This document shows, one piece after another, positions 7,641 through 17,074 of a stretch of 32,743 nt of DNA (the first letter of the stretch is position 1; every line of letters begins with the position of its first letter). Location: assembly GCA_002411545.1 (NCBI GenBank), contig DHTG01000092.1, positions 3,624 to 36,366 of the forward strand, given 5' to 3'. The translations under genes and the position numbers were made by a program. The stretch comes from Bacteroidales bacterium UBA5266. Its GTDB lineage: Bacteria > Bacteroidota > Bacteroidia > Bacteroidales > WCHB1-69. The notes under the pieces were generated by a model. That model ran no database searches. It saw nothing but the letters and a program-made list of their open reading frames with translations, and had not been told where the DNA came from.

Positions 7641-9365
7641 TCAATCTAATCGGGGAATGGCCTGTATCAAATGCTTGGTATATTCGCTTTGGGGATGTTC
7701 GTATACCTCATCGGCAAGATTCATTTCTTGTATTTTGCCGTTTTTCATGACAATGATACGGTCGGACATAAATTTAACGACCGAGAGGTCATGCGAAATA
7801 AAGATATAGGTGATGTTAAATTCTGCTTTCAACGCATTGAGCAGATTCAGTACTTGAGCTTGTACCGAGACATCTAAGGCCGAGACCGATTCGTCGCAGA
7901 CGATGATTTTGGGTTGCAATGCCAAGGCGCGGGCAATGCAAATACGCTGTCTTTGGCCGCCGGAAAATTCGTGTGGATAGGCATAGAAATGTTTCTCTTC
8001 CAAATGGACCTTTCGTAATAAATCCATGACATAGCTTTTGCGTTCGCTATCGGAATGTAAGATGCCGTGCAATTTCATGGGCTCCATGATAGCCATTCCT
8101 ACGGTATAGCGTGGGTTGAGCGATGAATAGGGGTCTTGAAAGATGATTTGCATGTCTTTACGCAAAGGACGCATCTGCGAAGGAGCCAGTTGTGCGATGT
8201 CTTTGCCCTGATAGATGATTTTTCCTTTATCGATGTCTGTCAAACGTAGTATACTTCTTCCCAAGGTGGTTTTTCCACATCCCGACTCACCGACCAAACC
8301 CAGGGTTTCGCCTTCATATAATTCGAAGTTAATCTGATCCAGGGCATGAAAGTAATGTCTTTTTTTTCCAAATTTTTTCGGTAAGGGGTAGGATTTATAT
8401 AAATCATATATCTTAAGCAAAGCATCCTGCTGATACAATGTCTTGCTTTTGTCTTTCCATTCGGAGGCAACTATGATGCGTGGTTTGGGTTGTGGAGGAT
8501 GATTTGCCTCCTGCGAAGCCATGAAACTGCTTACGGTAGGCAAGGTATCATAACGCATATGCAAGGGTACTCTGCAAGCCAGCAATCCTTGGGTATAGGG
8601 GTGTTGAGGGTTTTTAAATAAATTTGCTACGGGAGCTTCTTCCACTTTTTTGCCTTTATACATCACAATGGCTGTGTGAGCTATCGCAGCGACAACGCCC
8701 AAATCGTGGGTGATAAAAAGGATGCTTATGTTATATTTTGCTTGTAAATTGCGTAGGAGTTCGAGTATGGTTTTTTGTACGGTTACATCTAATGCCGTGG
8801 TAGGTTCGTCGGCAATCACGATGTCGGGATTACAACAGATGGCCATAGCTATCATCACTCTTTGTTTCTGTCCGCCCGAAATTTCATGGGGGTAAGCGTT
8901 GTATATTTTTTCCGGATCGGGAAGCAATACCTCTTCCAATAATTGCATGCTGCGTTGTTTGGCTTGCTGTTTAGACAAGTTGAGATGCAACTGCATGACT
9001 TCGCTGATTTGGGTTCCGCAACGCATGGAAGGATTGAGCGAGGTCATGGGTTCTTGAAATATCATGCCGATGCGTTTGCCCCTAAACGAACGTAAGGCAG
9101 TGTTCGACAGCTGTAATAAATCCGTAGCTTTTCCTTTATTCTCCTTAAAATAGATATGACCGCTATAGAGGGGTGTTTTCAGCAAACGCATAATACTTAA
9201 TGCTGTAACCGATTTTCCGGATCCGGATTCGCCTACTATCCCTAAGGTCTTGCCTCGTTGCAACTGAAACGACAGATGGTCAACCACCCGATGATGTCCG
9301 TTTTCGGTCTTGAAATCGACACAAAAATCGTTAATTTCTAATATAGGTTCCGGCATAGTTGGCAT
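7641..9365 (-). CDS. Fused DppD-DppF-type peptide ABC transporter ATPase
   Basis: The protein has 574 residues with two complete nucleotide-binding domains of the oligopeptide/dipeptide/nickel import class, in the arrangement of YejF or GsiA. NBD1: Walker A GESGSGKS (45-52), signature ISGGQKQRV, Walker B IVIADEPTTALD, H-loop ITHDLGVV. NBD2: Walker A GESGCGKT, signature FSGGQRQRI, Walker B IIVCDESVSALD (Ser in place of the common Pro), H-loop ISHDLSVV. The characteristic C-terminal NPQHPYTQGLL/HPQSEYTKHLI peptide-transporter tails follow each domain. No permease or binding-protein gene is near, so its partners are encoded elsewhere. It begins 5 bases after the OstA-like gene and should be the last gene of that operon. 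ATG at 9356 is an alternative start. Confidence 0.93.
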   Translation of the reverse strand: MPTMPEPILEINDFCVDFKTENGHHRVVDHLSFQLQRGKTLGIVGESGSGKSVTALSIMRLLKTPLYSGHIYFKENKGKATDLLQLSNTALRSFRGKRIGMIFQEPMTSLNPSMRCGTQISEVMQLHLNLSKQQAKQRSMQLLEEVLLPDPEKIYNAYPHEISGGQKQRVMIAMAICCNPDIVIADEPTTALDVTVQKTILELLRNLQAKYNISILFITHDLGVVAAIAHTAIVMYKGKKVEEAPVANLFKNPQHPYTQGLLACRVPLHMRYDTLPTVSSFMASQEANHPPQPKPRIIVASEWKDKSKTLYQQDALLKIYDLYKSYPLPKKFGKKRHYFHALDQINFELYEGETLGLVGESGCGKTTLGRSILRLTDIDKGKIIYQGKDIAQLAPSQMRPLRKDMQIIFQDPYSSLNPRYTVGMAIMEPMKLHGILHSDSERKSYVMDLLRKVHLEEKHFYAYPHEFSGGQRQRICIARALALQPKIIVCDESVSALDVSVQAQVLNLLNALKAEFNITYIFISHDLSVVKFMSDRIIVMKNGKIQEMNLADEVYEHPQSEYTKHLIQAIPRLD

Positions 9366-9370
9366 AAACG

Positions 9371-10960
9371 TTATTCTTCTTCCTCTTCCGTAAGCTCTAT
9401 CTTGAGTTCGGGTTTATAAAATGCAGGCATAAAAATATCTTCCTTGGATTTGGGACGATATTGATTTAGCCAAATAAAATCTCTTAAAAAAACATTGCTT
9501 TTATCTTTTTCGGGCGACATATCTCCTTTAACGGTTTTGTATAAGGTGATAAGTGATACTTCATTATCAGCGAAATCTATGCGCATCTGTTTCGATACCG
9601 ATTGATTGATGCCTAGTAAGGCTTTTTGCTCGTCCAACACATAATACAAGCATTCGGCATCGGCGTCGACAAAGACATAGTCTATGGCATTATTCAGGAA
9701 ATAAACAAACATATTCCGGCCCTGTATCTGATTGAATTTATTTTCTTTGAAGACATCTTCACAAATAAAAGAATTACGTATCAAATGCATTTCATGGATT
9801 TCCCTGTTTCGTATAAACAAACGTACGGTATCGGCCAAGCATTGGTTCTTTTCAAACCATATCACGGGACTTCGAAACATGTTTATAATCGAATCCTTAG
9901 CCCAATACACCAATGAATCGCAAGAGCCTTGTAGGTCGTAGCGGTAGAAACGTACTTGATGATAGGCCAGTACTTCGCTAACGTTTTGGGCGCTATCGAA
10001 ATTTGCCCATATCGTATCGGAATGCATAAACAAACTATCCTTTCCATCAATCAGTACTGCAATGGCACTGTCGGTGATGAAAGTAAAACCTTCCTGTCCG
10101 TAATATTCGGCATATTCACCTAATATCAATACATTTTCTACCGAATCGTATACGGATATATTTTTTTTGGCTATCCCTATATCATGGATTTTATCATACC
10201 ATATGTATTCACCTTGCATGCATTGATCGGGTGTATTAATACGTACGTTTTTCTCAAATTGATAGATGTCTTGCTCGGTATCATACCAACCGTCTTCACA
10301 ATAAATGCTGTTATCGTCGGAAAAGATATAGGTAGGACATAAAAAATAGGCAATTTTTGATTGTGTATTGTAGCGTAAGGTATCGGTTTCGACGGTATAA
10401 TCCGGACTTACCAGCACTACATTTTCTTTAAAATACACATCCTTTGTTTCGGTATAATACCATCCCTGTTCGCTGTCGAGGGTATTGCTATCGTCGACGA
10501 TGGTTCCGTGGGTATCGTAATAGGCATAGGCTTCGTTGCGCAAATACGTCAAACGGTCGGTATACAATACGCTGTATTCATCCGACAAAATGACATCTCT
10601 TTCAATAAAAACAATTTTGGTCTTCCCGTCATACATCAAGTATTTCCCATATAAATGAACGGTATCGTTGATGTGAATGATTAATTCTTCGCCAAAGGCT
10701 TCGATGACATTTGTCTTTTCGTTGTAAAAAGCTGTGTCGGCATAACAGATAGCTCCTTCATGGGTAAAGACGACATTTCCTGTCAGGATTTGGATATCCG
10801 GATTTACCGAAGCATCGTAACGTAATACATTTGCGCTGCAATTGATTTTTTTTGATTCCCCTTGTTCCTGACCGAAACCGAGTACAGCCATCGACAAGGT
10901 GAACAAAAGCATGAACAGCCTGGTTTTATGAAAAGTATTTACGCAACGATGATGGAGCAT
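9371..10960 (-). CDS. OstA-like (LptA-fold) envelope protein
   Basis: This 529-residue exported protein resembles the Bacteroidota OstA-like family. The N-terminus has a signal peptide (hydrophobic FMLLFTLSMAVLGFG, about 16-30, cleavage near GFGQ). The rest is repeated short beta strands with recurring phrases such as ADTAFYNEKTNVIEAFG, EDGWYDTEQDIYQFEKNV and GEYIWYDKIHDIG, the pattern of the OstA/LptA beta-jellyroll stack that bridges the periplasm for LPS. It is much longer than E. coli LptA (about 185), as is usual for this phylum's version. It lies 6 bases after the barrel gene. A role in LPS transport or assembly is inferred from the fold. The C-terminus is acidic (EEEEE). Confidence 0.8.
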   Translation of the reverse strand: MLHHRCVNTFHKTRLFMLLFTLSMAVLGFGQEQGESKKINCSANVLRYDASVNPDIQILTGNVVFTHEGAICYADTAFYNEKTNVIEAFGEELIIHINDTVHLYGKYLMYDGKTKIVFIERDVILSDEYSVLYTDRLTYLRNEAYAYYDTHGTIVDDSNTLDSEQGWYYTETKDVYFKENVVLVSPDYTVETDTLRYNTQSKIAYFLCPTYIFSDDNSIYCEDGWYDTEQDIYQFEKNVRINTPDQCMQGEYIWYDKIHDIGIAKKNISVYDSVENVLILGEYAEYYGQEGFTFITDSAIAVLIDGKDSLFMHSDTIWANFDSAQNVSEVLAYHQVRFYRYDLQGSCDSLVYWAKDSIINMFRSPVIWFEKNQCLADTVRLFIRNREIHEMHLIRNSFICEDVFKENKFNQIQGRNMFVYFLNNAIDYVFVDADAECLYYVLDEQKALLGINQSVSKQMRIDFADNEVSLITLYKTVKGDMSPEKDKSNVFLRDFIWLNQYRPKSKEDIFMPAFYKPELKIELTEEEEE

Positions 10961-10966
10961 AGAAGA

Positions 10967-11737
10967 TTATTCGTAATTAGTTAAACGTTGGCCGAAATGA
11001 AAAGTAAGAAATCCGGTGATAAGAAAATGCTGTTTCTCATGATACGCCATTTTTTGAATCGGGAAAAGATAGGCATCGAGTGCTATACCAATATCTAAAG
11101 CCGTAATTTGTGCATCGTCGGTGCTGAAATCGAAAGTCAATCCTGTTTTTACATACAAACCCGGATGGATTTTTAGGTGCTTCAGCCCTTCTTTGAAAGG
11201 AGCTCTTCCATAAATATTGCTCAGATCGTGTTTGTCGGGATCGTATTTTTCGATATTCATAACGATAGTCTGTTCTTCTGGGATATAATGCATTATGTAC
11301 AAATAGACCGGCACCGATATGCCTACGGAAGGACCTCCGTATAAGAAATAGCCTGTGGAAAGTCCGCCCCAATAAGGTTTGGTGTTCATCAGATAAGTAA
11401 AACCGTAGCCTAAGCGAATTTGGGTAAAGTTATTCAATTTGCCGTATACAAAACTTTTGTTATCGATGCCTTCGAGTGTAAAACTTGTTTTTCCTCTTTG
11501 TTCTTTGAGCAAACGATAATAAGTCCATTCGATATCTATGCCGGATTTTTTACGTATGCTGTGTTGTTTACCTATGCGGGTTCCTATACCCAATCCATTG
11601 GTATGCAAAGTGCCGTAGATATCCCATTCTTTTTTTCTAACAGACAATATATCCACTTCTCCCGTGCCAATGTCTTGTGCACTGACGGAAATGATGCTTA
11701 CACATAGTATAAGTATGCCTAAAAATGTTTTCATCAT
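10967..11737 (-). CDS. Exported outer-membrane beta-barrel protein, unknown function
   Basis: About 256 residues starting MMKTFLGILILCVSIISVSAQ, a clear signal peptide cut after SAQ. The mature part alternates aromatic/glycine strands (FTQIRLGYGFTYLMNT, YWGGLSTGYFLYGGPSVGI) and ends with a strand FLITGFLTFHFGQRL, typical of an 8-12-strand outer-membrane barrel. The open frame can be extended upstream to a TTG at 11761, but the tandem ATGs at 11737/11734 immediately precede the signal peptide and are preferred. It lies 30 bases after the small lipoprotein gene and 6 before the OstA-like gene, so an LPS-export or envelope role is suggested by context only. No specific family name was recognised. 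Confidence 0.78.
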   Translation of the reverse strand: MMKTFLGILILCVSIISVSAQDIGTGEVDILSVRKKEWDIYGTLHTNGLGIGTRIGKQHSIRKKSGIDIEWTYYRLLKEQRGKTSFTLEGIDNKSFVYGKLNNFTQIRLGYGFTYLMNTKPYWGGLSTGYFLYGGPSVGISVPVYLYIMHYIPEEQTIVMNIEKYDPDKHDLSNIYGRAPFKEGLKHLKIHPGLYVKTGLTFDFSTDDAQITALDIGIALDAYLFPIQKMAYHEKQHFLITGFLTFHFGQRLTNYE

Positions 11738-11767
11738 ACTTTGTAACAAACAGCACGTCAAAATCTT

Positions 11768-11899
11768 TTACACTTTATCGGAAATGGCTGATTCTGTTTG
11801 TACATCGGAGTATGCCGGGCAACGTTGAAAAGTATTGCATGCAGACAAACATAAAACAAATGCTACAATAAGTATGGCTAGACTAATTATTTTTTTCAT
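11768..11899 (-). CDS. Small lipoprotein, 43 residues
   Basis: The ATG at 11899 begins MKKIISLAILIVAFVLCLSAC, a textbook lipoprotein signal with lipobox LSAC and lipid-acceptor Cys21. The mature part is only 23 residues, contains RCPAYSDV (26-33) and ends SDKV before TAA at 11770-11768. It was found by reading the gap upstream of the barrel gene and is below usual length cut-offs. A good -7 box (11959-11966) lies 60 bases upstream, and the barrel gene starts 30 bases downstream, so it is the first gene of the envelope operon. The function is unknown. I have an impression that tiny CPAY-containing lipoproteins recur in Bacteroidota, but I cannot verify that here. Confidence 0.75.
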   Translation of the reverse strand: MKKIISLAILIVAFVLCLSACNTFQRCPAYSDVQTESAISDKV

Positions 11900-11958
11900 A
11901 TGATTATAATGTTGTATGATTATTATTTAGACCACTTTCCATAAAGAATTATTATTTG

Positions 11959-11966
11959 CAAAAATA
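11959..11966 (-). promoter_or_regulatory. -7 promoter box for the small-lipoprotein/barrel/OstA operon
   Basis: CAAAAATA on the plus strand reads TATTTTTG on the minus strand, an exact TAnnTTTG match. It is 60 bases upstream of the lipoprotein ATG. It is divergent from the ung promoter box at 12020-12027. Confidence 0.5.
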
Positions 11967-12019
11967 TAAAAAATAACAAACAAGAAGGATAATAATTATG
12001 AAAATTTAATTATAATGTT

Positions 12020-12027
12020 TATCTTTG
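12020..12027 (+). promoter_or_regulatory. -7 promoter box for ung
   Basis: TATCTTTG is an exact TAnnTTTG match 30 bases upstream of the ung ATG. No obvious -33 TTTG is seen. It forms a divergent promoter pair with the minus-strand box about 55 bases away. Confidence 0.6.
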
Positions 12028-12057
12028 CAAAAAAATCAGTTTTAAAAAACGAAATAA

Positions 12058-12738
12058 ATGCCTGAGATAAATCCGGATATTGAACAAAGTTGGAAAGAAA
12101 GATTGATGTCGGAATTTTCGTCGCCCTATTTTTCAGCTTTAAAGCAATTTTTGGTAGAAGAAAAACGTCAGTACACGATATTTCCCCCGGGGAAGTTGAT
12201 TTTTAATGCATTTAATCTGACTCCTTTCGACCATGTGAAAGTAGTTTTATTGGGACAAGATCCTTATCATAATGTGGGGCAAGCTCATGGCCTATGTTTT
12301 TCGGTACCCGACGGCATGCCTCATCCCAAATCTTTGATTAATATATTGAAAGAGTTGCACGATGATACGGGCGCCGGTATCCCGAAAAACGGCAATCTGA
12401 CATACTGGGCAAAACAAGGGGTGTTGTTGCTCAATGCTACCTTAAGTGTAAGAGCACATCAAGCAGGCTCCCATCAAAACAAAGGATGGGAAAATTTTAC
12501 CGATGCCGTGATTCGGTGTATCTCCGAAAATAAATCTCATGTCGTTTTTATGTTGTGGGGTAAGTATGCTCAGGCCAAAGAAACTTTAATCGACCAGAAA
12601 AAGCATTGTATTTTAAAAGCGGTTCATCCTTCTCCCTTATCTGCTTCCAGGGGGTTCTTTGGATGTAAGCATTTTTCCCAAGCCAATGCCTATTTGGTAC
12701 AGGCCGGCATCGCTCCCATTGATTGGTCATTAACGTAA
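12058..12738 (+). CDS. ung: Uracil-DNA glycosylase, family 1
   Basis: Ung removes uracil from DNA to start base-excision repair. The 226-residue length is standard. Motif 1 GQDPYH (66-71) carries catalytic Asp68, the uracil-recognition region follows at GLCFSVP, and motif 2 HPSPLS (190-195) carries the catalytic His. The ATG at 12058 lies 30 bases after a perfect -7 box. It appears co-transcribed with the next gene, 24 bases downstream. Confidence 0.97.
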   Translation: MPEINPDIEQSWKERLMSEFSSPYFSALKQFLVEEKRQYTIFPPGKLIFNAFNLTPFDHVKVVLLGQDPYHNVGQAHGLCFSVPDGMPHPKSLINILKELHDDTGAGIPKNGNLTYWAKQGVLLLNATLSVRAHQAGSHQNKGWENFTDAVIRCISENKSHVVFMLWGKYAQAKETLIDQKKHCILKAVHPSPLSASRGFFGCKHFSQANAYLVQAGIAPIDWSLT

Positions 12739-12762
12739 TCAGATGAAAAAAAAATCACTCTC

Positions 12763-13476
12763 ATGGCGAAAAGTAATCCCTTTGGTATTTTTAATCCGCA
12801 AGTATTTAAAGTCAAAAAAAATAAGTTAAATCTACATTACTATGCATTTCTCTTCATCCGTTCGGATTTCGATGATTTAAGTATGTTGACCAAGCTTTAC
12901 CATCACACTCAATTTCTGCTGAAAAAATCGCCGCTTGATTTGGTGGTGGATATTGAAACTACAGATTTTTCTTTTACTGTTTATCGAGAAAATGACATCT
13001 TACCTGAACATCCGATGTTAATGATTAAAAATAAATCATTGGAAAATTCTATCATACAATGGATAGGATTCGATAAAGGGTCCTTATATACCATCCATAG
13101 AGCCAAAAGTAAATGTAAAATTCCTCAATTAAACATTCCATTGGAAGATACTACCGATCTCTTTATGGATGAAAATGAAAGCGATGAAAATCTAGAAATT
13201 GCAAACTGGGAAGCCAATAAGCGTATATTGAGGGAGCAATCTGTCGCCTTTGAAGGAAGGATAGATTATGTTATACCCTTGGATATTTCAACCTATGAAT
13301 ATTTTATGCCTTTTTTCTTAGCTTTAGCACAGTTTGTGGAAATCAACTATCAACTCGTTGAAGCTTCCGAATTTGAAAATTTTGAAGCCATACACTATAT
13401 CTTGGAATCCTATGCAGACAGTTTACAAGCCGAAGAAAACAAACGCAAAAAAGAAAAATTTGACAAGTTGAAATAA
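12763..13476 (+). CDS. Hypothetical protein, 237 residues
   Basis: I do not recognise a family. The protein has no signal peptide or membrane segment, so it is probably cytosolic. It begins MAKSNPFGIFNPQVFKVKKN. The middle is acidic (DLFMDENESDENLEI). A helical part follows, and the C-terminus ends in a Lys-rich helix (EENKRKKEKFDKLK). It has the composition of a normal gene and a start 24 bases after ung, so it is likely expressed in the ung transcript. Genes carried with ung are not a reliable functional guide. It converges with gldD, 28 bases away. Confidence 0.72.
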   Translation: MAKSNPFGIFNPQVFKVKKNKLNLHYYAFLFIRSDFDDLSMLTKLYHHTQFLLKKSPLDLVVDIETTDFSFTVYRENDILPEHPMLMIKNKSLENSIIQWIGFDKGSLYTIHRAKSKCKIPQLNIPLEDTTDLFMDENESDENLEIANWEANKRILREQSVAFEGRIDYVIPLDISTYEYFMPFFLALAQFVEINYQLVEASEFENFEAIHYILESYADSLQAEENKRKKEKFDKLK

Positions 13477-13490
13477 CACATAGTCCATTG

Positions 13491-13504
13491 ATGCCGTGGG
13501 GCAT
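13491..13504. terminator. Possible weak terminator hairpin between convergent genes
   Basis: ATGCC-gtgg-GGCAT (13491-13504) is a 5-bp stem in the short gap between the hypothetical gene and gldD. No long T-run follows. Confidence 0.25.
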
Positions 13505-14113
13505 TTACTTCCATGCAAATGTTTCGATTAAATGCAGCATATCTTTACGGATATATTCAATCACAGGTGCCACCGAATCGTTGTTGGGGCTGTGATTAAA
13601 GTAAAGGGAAGCACGAAAAAAATGTTTTTCATTATCGGTGAGCCAAAATTGATAGGGGCAGGCTACATCGGAGCCCAGTATATCATAACTGATTCCGTAT
13701 ACTTTGTTCAGCGAGTCGTAGACATGATATTCGATGATATCGTCGGCTTTTTGTATCTGGTTTGTAACAAAGGTTTTGGAATCGTTAATGAGTGTATCTA
13801 CATTATTAATAACTTTTTTATAGCTAATAAACACTTGTGCGTTAAAGCTGGGGTATTCTATATTAATCCAATAAGGTTCTGGATGTGCAGCGGGTCTGAT
13901 GCAAGCCAAGGTAGAAAATTCAAATTGATAGGGGAAGAGGGTGTCGAAGGAGCGGTATTGGTGTTGAGGCAATGCAATGCGATAATATCCCACCGGTTTA
14001 GGGGTATAGCTTTGTTTATCACAAGCTGCTGATAATGATAGTATGCATGCCATACAAACATAGATTCCTTTTTTTATGCTTGGAATAAGTAAGCTAAGCC
14101 CTTTCTCTTTCAT
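13505..14113 (-). CDS. gldD: Gliding motility/type IX secretion lipoprotein GldD
   Basis: About 202 residues that match GldD along the whole length: YTPKPVGYYRIALPQHQY near the mature N-terminus, WINIEYPSFNAQVFISY, QFWLTDNEKHFFRASLYF, and a C-terminal SVAPVIEYIRKDMLHLIETFAWK-type ending. The signal peptide ends LSLSAAC, giving a lipidated cysteine. GldD is known to be needed for gliding in Flavobacterium and is tied to type IX secretion; in non-gliding Bacteroidales it is kept for secretion. I prefer the ATG at 14113, one base after the asnS stop (TAA-T-ATG coupling), over the ATG at 14128, which would overlap asnS. The porX gene is 5 kb away on the same strand. Confidence 0.92.
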   Translation of the reverse strand: MKEKGLSLLIPSIKKGIYVCMACILSLSAACDKQSYTPKPVGYYRIALPQHQYRSFDTLFPYQFEFSTLACIRPAAHPEPYWINIEYPSFNAQVFISYKKVINNVDTLINDSKTFVTNQIQKADDIIEYHVYDSLNKVYGISYDILGSDVACPYQFWLTDNEKHFFRASLYFNHSPNNDSVAPVIEYIRKDMLHLIETFAWK

Positions 14114-14114
14114 A

Positions 14115-15512
14115 TTAACATTCGGCATTTTGCGGTGTTCGGGGAAATGGGATGACGTCGCGAATGTTATTCATGCCGGTAATAAACAGCATTAAACGTT
14201 CGAATCCTAAGCCAAAACCGCTATGCGGGGCTGTTCCAAACCGACGGGTATCTAAATAATAACGTAGGATCTCTTTGTCCATGTGGCGTTCTTCGATAAA
14301 AGACTCTAATTTTTGCAAATCGGATTCACGTTCCGAACCTCCGATGATTTCGCCGATTTTGGGGAATAAGATATCCATACCGCGTACGGTTTTTCCGTCT
14401 TCGTTTTGTTTCATATAAAAAGCTTTGATGGTTTTGGGATAATCGGTAATGATAACCGGTTTCATGAAATGTTTTTCGACCAAATAGCGTTCGTGTTCCG
14501 ATTGCAAATCTACTCCCCATGAAACGGGAAATTCAAATTTTTGCTTGGATTGGATTAGTATATCAATGGCTTCGGTATAGGTTATGCGGACAAAACTATC
14601 TGTTAAGACGGATTCCAGGCGTTGTATTAATGCTTTATCGAACATATCGTTGAGGAATTGCAGATCGTCTCTATTGTATGTTAAGGCATAGCGAACTAAG
14701 TATTTAATAAAATCTTCCGCTAAATCCATATTATCTTGAATGTCATAAAAAGCCATTTCGGGTTCAATCATCCAAAATTCGGCCAAATGTCGGGGGGTAT
14801 TGGAGTTTTCGGCACGAAAAGTAGGGCCGAAGGTGTAGATATTTCCCAGCGCCATGGCACACATTTCGCCGTTAAGTTGTCCGGATACGGTCAGGCTGGT
14901 AAATTTTCCAAAAAAGTCTTGATGGTAATCTATACAACCCTCTTCGTTACGGGGGGGATTATTCATATCTAAGGTAGTAACCTGAAACATTTCGCCGGCA
15001 CCTTCGCAATCAGCGCCGGTAATGATGGGGGTATGGATATAGACAAAGCGATTTTCATTGAAATAGGTATGAATAGCTACCGACATGGCATGACGTAAGC
15101 GCAACACACAACTGAAATAATTGGTGCGGGGACGTAAATGCAATATTTCCCGTAAAAACTCCATGCTATGCCCTTTCTTTTGTAAGGGATATTTTTCCGG
15201 ATCGGCTTCGCCTACTATTTGTATATTTTCGGCTTGAATTTCGACATGTTGCCCTTTACCTAAGGATTTCACCAACTTACCGCTCACTGCAATACAAGCG
15301 CCAGTAGTAACCTTCTTTAAAAGGTTTTCATCAAAGTGATTTAAATCGGCCACCACTTGCAGGTTGTCTATGCAGGAGCCGTCGTTCAATGCTATAAATG
15401 CTACTGCATTATTAGCACGACGGGTACGCACCCAAGCATGAATACTCACGGGATTGCCTATCCCTATCTTGTCTGTCTCTTTCAGTATGTTGTATATTCT
15501 GATTTTTTTCAT
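14115..15512 (-). CDS. asnS: Asparaginyl-tRNA synthetase
   Basis: Class II aminoacyl-tRNA synthetase, 465 residues. It opens with an OB-fold anticodon-binding domain ([25 protein letters not shown]). The catalytic core follows, with motif 2 [24 protein letters not shown] and motif 3 [16 protein letters not shown]. The open frame extends upstream to a TTG at 15593 that would overlap the next gene; the ATG at 15512 ([10 protein letters not shown]) gives the normal AsnS N-terminus. It lies 19 bases after the thioredoxin-like gene and overlaps nothing. It is distinguished from AspRS by the typical AsnRS segments [21 protein letters not shown] and [12 protein letters not shown]. Confidence 0.96.
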   Translation of the reverse strand: MKKIRIYNILKETDKIGIGNPVSIHAWVRTRRANNAVAFIALNDGSCIDNLQVVADLNHFDENLLKKVTTGACIAVSGKLVKSLGKGQHVEIQAENIQIVGEADPEKYPLQKKGHSMEFLREILHLRPRTNYFSCVLRLRHAMSVAIHTYFNENRFVYIHTPIITGADCEGAGEMFQVTTLDMNNPPRNEEGCIDYHQDFFGKFTSLTVSGQLNGEMCAMALGNIYTFGPTFRAENSNTPRHLAEFWMIEPEMAFYDIQDNMDLAEDFIKYLVRYALTYNRDDLQFLNDMFDKALIQRLESVLTDSFVRITYTEAIDILIQSKQKFEFPVSWGVDLQSEHERYLVEKHFMKPVIITDYPKTIKAFYMKQNEDGKTVRGMDILFPKIGEIIGGSERESDLQKLESFIEERHMDKEILRYYLDTRRFGTAPHSGFGLGFERLMLFITGMNNIRDVIPFPRTPQNAEC

Positions 15513-15531
15513 TCCTTTAATCCTATGTGGG

Positions 15532-17007
15532 TTAAAATTTGATGAGTCCTTTTTTATGATTAATGATAAAGTTTTCCAATTCCTCGACGCCAATATTCTT
15601 CACAATAATTGTTTTGTCTTTGTCTAACACATAGATACGAGGGGAGCTTTTGATATCATATACTTCGCGAAAGTCGATGTTGGCCTTGTTGCCGCCTACA
15701 TTGAGCCAGGGTAAATGATTTGTTTTGATATAATTTTTCCATTTAACGGTATCACTTGTCAAACAAATAGCATAAATATCGAAGTTTAAACTATCTTTAG
15801 CCCGATTATAAAACTCTTTCAGTAAAGGAGTGGCGGTTTTGCAATGTCCGCAATCGGTATCCCAGAACCACATGATGGTATAGTCAACATTCAATTCATA
15901 ATTAGAATGGAATTTTTCGGCGGTATCTTGCATAACCAGAAAAGGGGCTGTTTTTCCTATCAATACCTTATCGAGTATATCGGCACGACGTACCATGTTT
16001 TCCAATACGGTTTCATCCACCCACGGACAACGTCCTTTGGCATAATAATTTTTAATGATATGGACAAACACAGCGTCTTGGCCTAAGTATTTGCTACGTT
16101 CAAAACGGGAACTCAAATACCAAACGATGTATTTAAACATTTCAGGATTATTTTCTGCTTTTTGAATGAGTAAATCGCTGTATTTTATGATTGTATCTAT
16201 AGCCGGAACAATTACTTTATCGTAATATTCCGCCAAGCGGGGGGCGAAAACCGGTGTGTAAACCAAGGCTTCGTCGCTGAAATCGCAGTTGTCCCAATAA
16301 TGGTTCACATAGTAGTTGTATTGCCAATTGGAATCGAGTATGCCTTCCGGAGGGGTATCGGGGATATCAATTTTTTGAACGAATTTCTGTGTTTTGGCAA
16401 ATAAATTATTGGGATGATTTTTAATGAATTGTTTGGTATAGCTTTGCATGGAATCATATATAGACGACATTTGGGCTTTATAGGATTCAATGAGTGATTC
16501 ATCGGAAATTGGCTTTTCTTGCTCCTCCTTCATTTTGTTTCTAATACTCGATCCTTCTATTTGTTTAGAAACCATATAAGCGGTAAATTCATAAAACAAA
16601 TCGTTTTCGGGAGAATTGATAAAATGCACATTGTTAGAAATTTGTAAGTTTTTAGGATCCAATTCATTCGATTGAATAGTGAAAAACAGGGATGAATCAA
16701 TAAGGAATTCCATGTATTTGGCGTTGTTTTGACTGGCTAGAATATATACACCTCTTTTCAGGGTATCTTTTCCTTCAAAAACAAAGGTATAAGGATTTTT
16801 CTTGGAGGGGAATAAGGTATCTCTTAAATAGGTGTGTTCGCCGTAATAATTGGCGACAAACAACATGGAATCGGGAATTCCGGGCAAATGAAAAGTAATT
16901 TGATATTGTAAATTTTTAGGATTCGATGATTTTTTTTTCTGAGCATATGTTTGTACGGATACACTACAAATGATTAACCAACTTAGCGTTAAAATAAAAT
17001 GCTTCAT
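15532..17007 (-). CDS. Exported thioredoxin-like protein (DUF5106 type)
   Basis: 491 residues with a signal peptide ([23 protein letters not shown]). The middle (about 30-330) resembles the DUF4369/DUF5106 domains found only in Bacteroidota. The C-terminal thioredoxin fold carries the redox motif CGHC (386-389) in [17 protein letters not shown] and the cis-proline loop [12 protein letters not shown]. Such TlpA/ResA-like proteins reduce or isomerise disulfides in the periplasm; partners are unknown. It stands between kdsD and asnS with a 67-base upstream gap and no clear promoter box. The overlap with DUF4369 is a looser call than the CGHC domain. Confidence 0.82.
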   Translation of the reverse strand: MKHFILTLSWLIICSVSVQTYAQKKKSSNPKNLQYQITFHLPGIPDSMLFVANYYGEHTYLRDTLFPSKKNPYTFVFEGKDTLKRGVYILASQNNAKYMEFLIDSSLFFTIQSNELDPKNLQISNNVHFINSPENDLFYEFTAYMVSKQIEGSSIRNKMKEEQEKPISDESLIESYKAQMSSIYDSMQSYTKQFIKNHPNNLFAKTQKFVQKIDIPDTPPEGILDSNWQYNYYVNHYWDNCDFSDEALVYTPVFAPRLAEYYDKVIVPAIDTIIKYSDLLIQKAENNPEMFKYIVWYLSSRFERSKYLGQDAVFVHIIKNYYAKGRCPWVDETVLENMVRRADILDKVLIGKTAPFLVMQDTAEKFHSNYELNVDYTIMWFWDTDCGHCKTATPLLKEFYNRAKDSLNFDIYAICLTSDTVKWKNYIKTNHLPWLNVGGNKANIDFREVYDIKSSPRIYVLDKDKTIIVKNIGVEELENFIINHKKGLIKF

Positions 17008-17074
17008 GCTTGATGTTAAATTTAATTATTATAGTTTAGACGTATTTATAATCGTAATAGTTGCATGTTTCGTA

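Noticed and set aside
12743..12829. Small open frame beginning MKKKSLSWRKV between ung and the hypothetical gene
   Set aside because: It is out of frame with, and mostly inside, the better-supported 237-residue gene, and has no lipobox or other supporting signal.
15513..15593. Upstream TTG extension of asnS by 27 codons
   Set aside because: It overlaps the preceding gene and adds sequence not found in AsnS; ATG at 15512 gives the normal N-terminus. TTG extensions of the GT2 (to 23687), the epimerase (to 25893) and the barrel (to 11761) were rejected for the same reason.
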